Part shown: positions 60,328 through 64,000 of the stretch, one piece after another
Layout of the letters: every line of letters starts with the position of its first letter
Position numbering within the stretch: the stretch's first letter is position 1
The notes under the pieces: model-generated
Seen by the model: only the letters and a program-made list of their open reading frames with translations
What the model was told of the DNA's origin: nothing
Database searches by the model: none
Translations under genes and position numbers: made by a program
Assembly: GCF_033807575.1 (NCBI RefSeq)
Contig: NC_084704.1
Location: 10,067,056 to 10,131,055 of the forward strand
Reading direction: 5' to 3'
From: Cydia pomonella
Lineage: Eukaryota > Arthropoda > Insecta > Lepidoptera > Tortricidae
Length of the DNA: 64,000 nt

Positions 60328-62055
60328 CATGTATAACGGATGAATATGTTTGCTTGCTGACCCATTCAACCGCCAGACAATGGAAAAAAGGTCAATAGGA
60401 TACACAGACACCTCAAGGTATAAAGTTGTTCAACTACCGGCGAGGCGAGGTAAGTCGAGGTGATATACTTACATAAATCATAGATTATATTTATGTATGA
60501 GGTGGATGTATCATAAAATATGATAAGAATAATGTATTACCGGTCAGCCGCCAGATTTTACCGATCTACCTATACTTGATATGTAGGTACGTAAGTTACA
60601 TAACAGGTACACACTTATTTCTGCAGATATAATGTATGTCTAGGGCAAGAAAGTAGGTACCTACTTTTTAATGTCTGATAGGTGAACAATTCATTCACAT
60701 AAAAGTCGTAAGTGATAGATAAAAAGAGGAGTTTTATGTCGGTAAAATTAATTTGATAAAATAGTAAGATTAAATTCATATCTTCATCTTCTGCTGACAG
60801 ACTTTAAAGGTTCTTAAACTACCAAGCAAATACCTAAAACTTGTACATTCTATAATATATTCTATTCTATAAGGTACATTTTTAATCTTATCATATGGTC
60901 GACATGCAGGATGTAGAATTATGCGTTCAACTGCGCATTTAAAAATAGATAGACATAATATTAACCATGTTGACGTTTTAGCGTAAACATTGAATGCTGT
61001 GCTGTGACGTAGGTAACCTAACGTTGTTTTATTATTGTGTACCTAGGTATAAAGTATTACTAATTGCTGACAAGACCTAGATTATAATAGAGTTCTTTTT
61101 AACCAGAATTTTCGGTGGAGTAAATTTTCTCGCAATACCTCACTAATAAATATAGGTATATGGATAAAGCGAGGTCATAACAGGTAACTTTAGCTCTGTA
61201 GCTAGGTAAATTATTTACTATTGCACTCAAACGCTGCGAATACAATCAGTATGTGAGTCAAGGATGACGTCGCTGGTTCAACGAACTTTCGCCGGCTCGC
61301 GGCAACAGCCGTTAGCTAGCTACAACACAAACAAATACAGAAACTCCACTGTACACTATTTCTATTTACACACCGTCCAAATATACCTTGCCCAGCCATG
61401 AATTAAACTTTCTGTTATATTTATATTGTGCTCTCCGCCTACGAGTAGCTAAATAGAACGTGACCGAGCCTCCGCGAGGCCGCAGGAGACATGATCTCTT
61501 TTCAATTTGAAGTACATATTAGATATTTGACTTTTAAATTAAATATTTGCGGTAGCAAAAAATATCTCGTTTATATTTCCTTTTTGTGTAAATATGATAC
61601 GGGCACAATAGCCCACTCCCTCTCTCGTGCATAAGGAGGCCTGTGCCAGTGTGCCCAGCAGTTCGGCGTAAATAGGCTAAAATTATTACATTACTAGTTA
61701 TATAAATAAATAATAATAGTTATATGATCAAATCAAATCAAACTAAATACAAAATGTAGCTGTTTTTGTTTCACATAAAGAATGCTTGTATAAACTTGTA
61801 CTACGTATCTTTGACATCATTGATATTATTTATTAATAATATAATTTGACATTATGAAGGTTTACAAACAGAAAAGAGTTTGAATTACAAACTAATTTCC
61901 AAGGGTATGTTAGTGCAAGAGATAATAAAAAAAAAATACTAGATTCATCTGCAGCCGAGTGAACGTACGTACCTGCATGTACGCTATCTATTGGCAGGAG
62001 CATATTAATTCTTGTAACCGGAAAATGTTTATATCTACTGTGGGATTATTTTTAA
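60328..62055. other. Intron of the unknown gene, second part
   Basis: No supported exon. A GC-rich patch lies at 61260-61320. Confidence 0.4.
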
Positions 62056-62338
62056 GGTTCCGTACCCAAAGGATAAAAAATGATAAAAACGGGACCCTAT
62101 TACTAAGACTCCACTGTGCGTCTTTCTGTCTGTCACCAGGCTGTATCTCATGAACCGTGATAGCTAGACAGTTGGAATTTCCACAAATGATGTATTTCTG
62201 TTGCCGCTATAACAACAAATATTGAAAACAGAATAAAATAAATATTTAAGAAGGGCACCCATACAACAAACGTGATTTTTGCCGTTTTTTTGCATAATGG
62301 TACGGAACCCTTCGTACGCGAGTCCGACTCCGGCTTTT
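62056..62338 (+). repeat. Lepidopteran interspersed repeat, copy 2
   Basis: Same orientation and order as 22-305: GGTTCCGTACCC, GTCACCAGGCTGTATCTCAT, GCCGCTATAACAACAAAT and GGTACGGAACCCTTCG. It lacks the GTCC microsatellite expansion of copy 1. Confidence 0.8.
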
Positions 62339-62575
62339 ACAGCTAAGCGTGTCTATTCAGGTATAGGTATCACTGTAACCTATATCCGTGAATATCCATA
62401 ACATACCCAAGTATATCCCCATAATATTAGTGATAAAGAAATCTTTGACCTAGTTATGTAATATGCAGTAGGTGGGTAAATGAGAAAATAACGTAAAATA
62501 GAGTAGAGTTCATCTGAATCAATTTTTTTCTATTTACGTCTAAATAATGTGAAAATTATATAGGTACCTTTATAC

Positions 62576-62677
62576 CAGGGTTTTGTGTTAGTGGGTATTC
62601 ATATCTTACAGGCGTTTTCATGCTTTGGGGATTATATGAAAGCATTGATGTGCGGTAGGTCAGTGCCACAACTCCGT
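62576..62677 (-). CDS. Unknown gene, candidate exon 2
   Basis: The minus-strand frame reads DGVVALTYRTSMLSYNPQSM, then KTPVRYEYPLTQNP, and looks coding. The acceptor would be CCTAAAG at 62678 (weak, AAAG rather than CAG) in phase 1, fitting candidate exon 1. Ending at CCTG before GTATAA (62576) leaves phase 1, which is what the terminal exon requires and gives a continuous frame. The alternative donor AAG|GTACCT at 62567 is phase 0 and would run into a stop in the last exon unless another exon intervenes. No family recognised. Confidence 0.5.
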
Positions 62678-62747
62678 CTTTAGGTAAAATAAATAAGGTG
62701 CAAAACCAATCAGGTGTTACATGTGTACTTGCTAATAACACACTAAC

Positions 62748-62781
62748 CTTTTTTGATTTTCCTTATTCTCTTCTCACACAT
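62748..62781 (-). CDS. Unknown gene, candidate exon 1 with start codon
   Basis: ATG at 62781-62779 opens the basic peptide MCEKRIRKIKK and ends G before a good donor GTTAGTG. It leaves phase 1, which matches the candidate exon 2 acceptor. The implied first intron is 70 bp, short but usual for insects. The basic start would suit a nuclear or nucleic-acid-binding protein. Together with exon 2 and the terminal exon the product would be about 170 residues. Confidence 0.45.
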
Positions 62782-62879
62782 GTTGTCAAAATATTGTTCA
62801 CTCACAAAACAAACACTTTTGTTTACAAACTCGTATTGAAAATAAAAATTCGCAAAAACAATTAAACGCGTGTAGTTCC

Positions 62880-63010
62880 TTCGAGTTATCGACGTGGAGT
62901 GAGTAAAATAAAATCGGTAGGCAAGCAAACGAAGTCTGTTCGTGCGGTCGTAGCGCCTCGTAGCCGTAGCTCGCGCTCGGTTGGCGCTCGAGCGCCTGAG
63001 CGAGAGAGAA
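62880..63010 (-). promoter_or_regulatory. GC-rich 5' region of the unknown gene
   Basis: This CpG-rich stretch directly upstream of candidate exon 1 contrasts with the AT-rich surroundings and is a plausible promoter or 5' UTR. No core element is certain. Confidence 0.35.
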
Positions 63011-63130
63011 CGTTGGGGTTGCATAATTACTTTTCAGTTTTTCCTTACGAACAAAGTTTGTTTTGTCTGGCTTGAAATAAGTATTAAATATAGAACAATA
63101 GTATATTCGACATAAGGGCATGTACGCATT

Positions 63131-64000
63131 TATTATCTATATATATAAACGTAAAAGTCCTGACTGACTGACTCATTTAAATCAACGCCCAGCCCAAACC
63201 GTTGCATGTAGAGAGCTGAATTTTTCACAATACTTAGGTAGTTTATATAACGTTAGTATCCACTAAGAAGGGATTTTTCAAAATTCATCCCCTAAGGGGA
63301 TGAAATGAGAGTCCAAAGTTTGTATGGGGTTCAAGTTTTATTTTGAGCTAGGAATTCGAAACTCCGTGAAACGATAAATTATTAAAATACCACAAAACAG
63401 ATTTCAGCGTTTTTGCTAATTCATCCCCTAAGGTGATGAAAAAGGGATTGAAAGTTTCTATGGGGATCAAACATGTTTTTGAGTGCGGGACTTGAAACTC
63501 TGTACATGGGAATATTATTGATTTCAGCGTATTTAAAAATTCATCCCCTAACAGGCTTAAAAAGGGGTTGAAAGTTGGAATACATTATAAATTCTTTGAA
63601 ACTCATTATAAAGGCATAATAACCGTTTACAAATAAAAGTTATTTCAACGTTTTTGGAAATTCAACCCCTAAGGGAGTTAAAAAGGGGATGAAAGTTTGT
63701 CTTGGGGTTCTTATTTTATAGTAAGTTAGGGTTAAAATGGGGTTGAAAGTTTATTTATTTAAACTTAATTGCACAATAAAAATAAGTACAAATGGCGGAC
63801 TTAATGCCTTAAGGCATTCTCTACCAGTCAACCATAGGCCAAAACAGAAATTCTCGAATGTGGGTGCAGTGAGGAAAATAATTCAGAAAAAAATACAACT
63901 ATAAGTGTTTTTGAAAAACTATTTACAATTTTGGACATTAATAACATTATTAACTATGTTTAAAAATAAAATGTATAAGGTTCAAATTTTATTTTAAGCG
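63131..64000. repeat. Tandemly structured lepidopteran repeat (CCCCTAAGGGG units)
   Basis: It starts near a TCTATATATATAAACG string and CTGACTGACTGACTC. Then a unit containing AATTCATCCCCTAAGGGGAT and GTTGAAAGTTTGTATGGGG recurs with variation at about 63280, 63420, 63540, 63660 and 63735. The palindromic core CCCCTAAGGGG marks each unit. A Helitron-like origin is possible but unproven. The block runs off the window edge. Confidence 0.65.
63745..63835 (-). mobile_element. LINE tail, inverted relative of 59940-60175
   Basis: On the minus strand GGTTGACTGGTAGAGAATGC and CTTAAGGCATTAAGTCCGCC match the LINE tail at 60080-60115, ending in TAAATAAA. It interrupts the CCCCTAAGGGG repeat block. Confidence 0.6.

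Noticed and set aside
62683..62741. Upstream extension of candidate exon 2 (ASTHVTPDWFCTLFILPK)
   Set aside because: It would need an acceptor within about 15 bp of the exon 1 donor; the 70-bp intron model gives matching phases and a usable intron length.
1..64000. CRISPR arrays, bacterial operons, ribosome binding sites, rRNA genes
   Set aside because: The sequence is eukaryotic; direct repeats seen are transposons or microsatellites, with no spacer-repeat pattern and no rRNA segments.

Overview
The window is eukaryotic and reads as a moth or butterfly (Lepidoptera) chromosome segment: AT-rich, intron-rich, poor in long ORFs and dense in interspersed repeats of lepidopteran type (tRNA-derived SINE, Jockey/CR1-like and RTE-like LINE remnants, many palindromic MITEs, hAT derivatives). 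Almost all long open frames are noise; the genes had to be read exon by exon from splice sites, phase and protein similarity. The lepidopteran assignment rests on recognising repeat families, not on a search.

Layout. 1-35.6 kb has no exon I can defend. It is probably the large 5' intron or upstream flank of the next gene, scattered with MITEs, LINE remnants and one 679-bp inverted-repeat hAT derivative. 35.67-41.27 kb (+ strand) is the 3' part of the microtubule-associated protein Jupiter (HN1/JPT family). It has two internal exons, a phase-matched optional exon of up to 239 codons (or an alternative terminal exon), and the constitutive last exon ending in the family signature PPGGFSSGLW. An antisense ORF (37.1-37.3 kb) with weak resemblance to Pcc1/LAGE3 lies in a Jupiter intron. 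45.2-52.4 kb (- strand) is a complete five-exon gene for D-aminoacyl-tRNA deacylase (DTD). 57.4-62.8 kb (- strand) is a small gene of unknown function, seen as a convincing last exon plus two likely 5' exons.

Main observation. Three copies of one 1,119-bp non-autonomous hAT-like element, with no difference I could see between them, sit in and beside DTD, each with a perfect 8-bp target-site duplication. One is inside coding exon 4, one is about 160 bp upstream of the start codon, and one is in intron 4 (itself inserted in an older MITE). The exon insertion puts a TAG directly after codon 90, ahead of the essential NDGPVT motif. The sequenced allele therefore looks broken unless the element is removed, spliced out or absent from other haplotypes.

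Second, at 18.6-19.3 kb two inverted copies of a hAT transposase 3' end form a near-perfect hairpin flanked by an 8-bp duplication, so the palindrome itself transposed; if transcribed it could give double-stranded RNA against hAT transposase. Jupiter (cytoskeleton), DTD (chiral proofreading in translation) and the third gene have no evident functional link.
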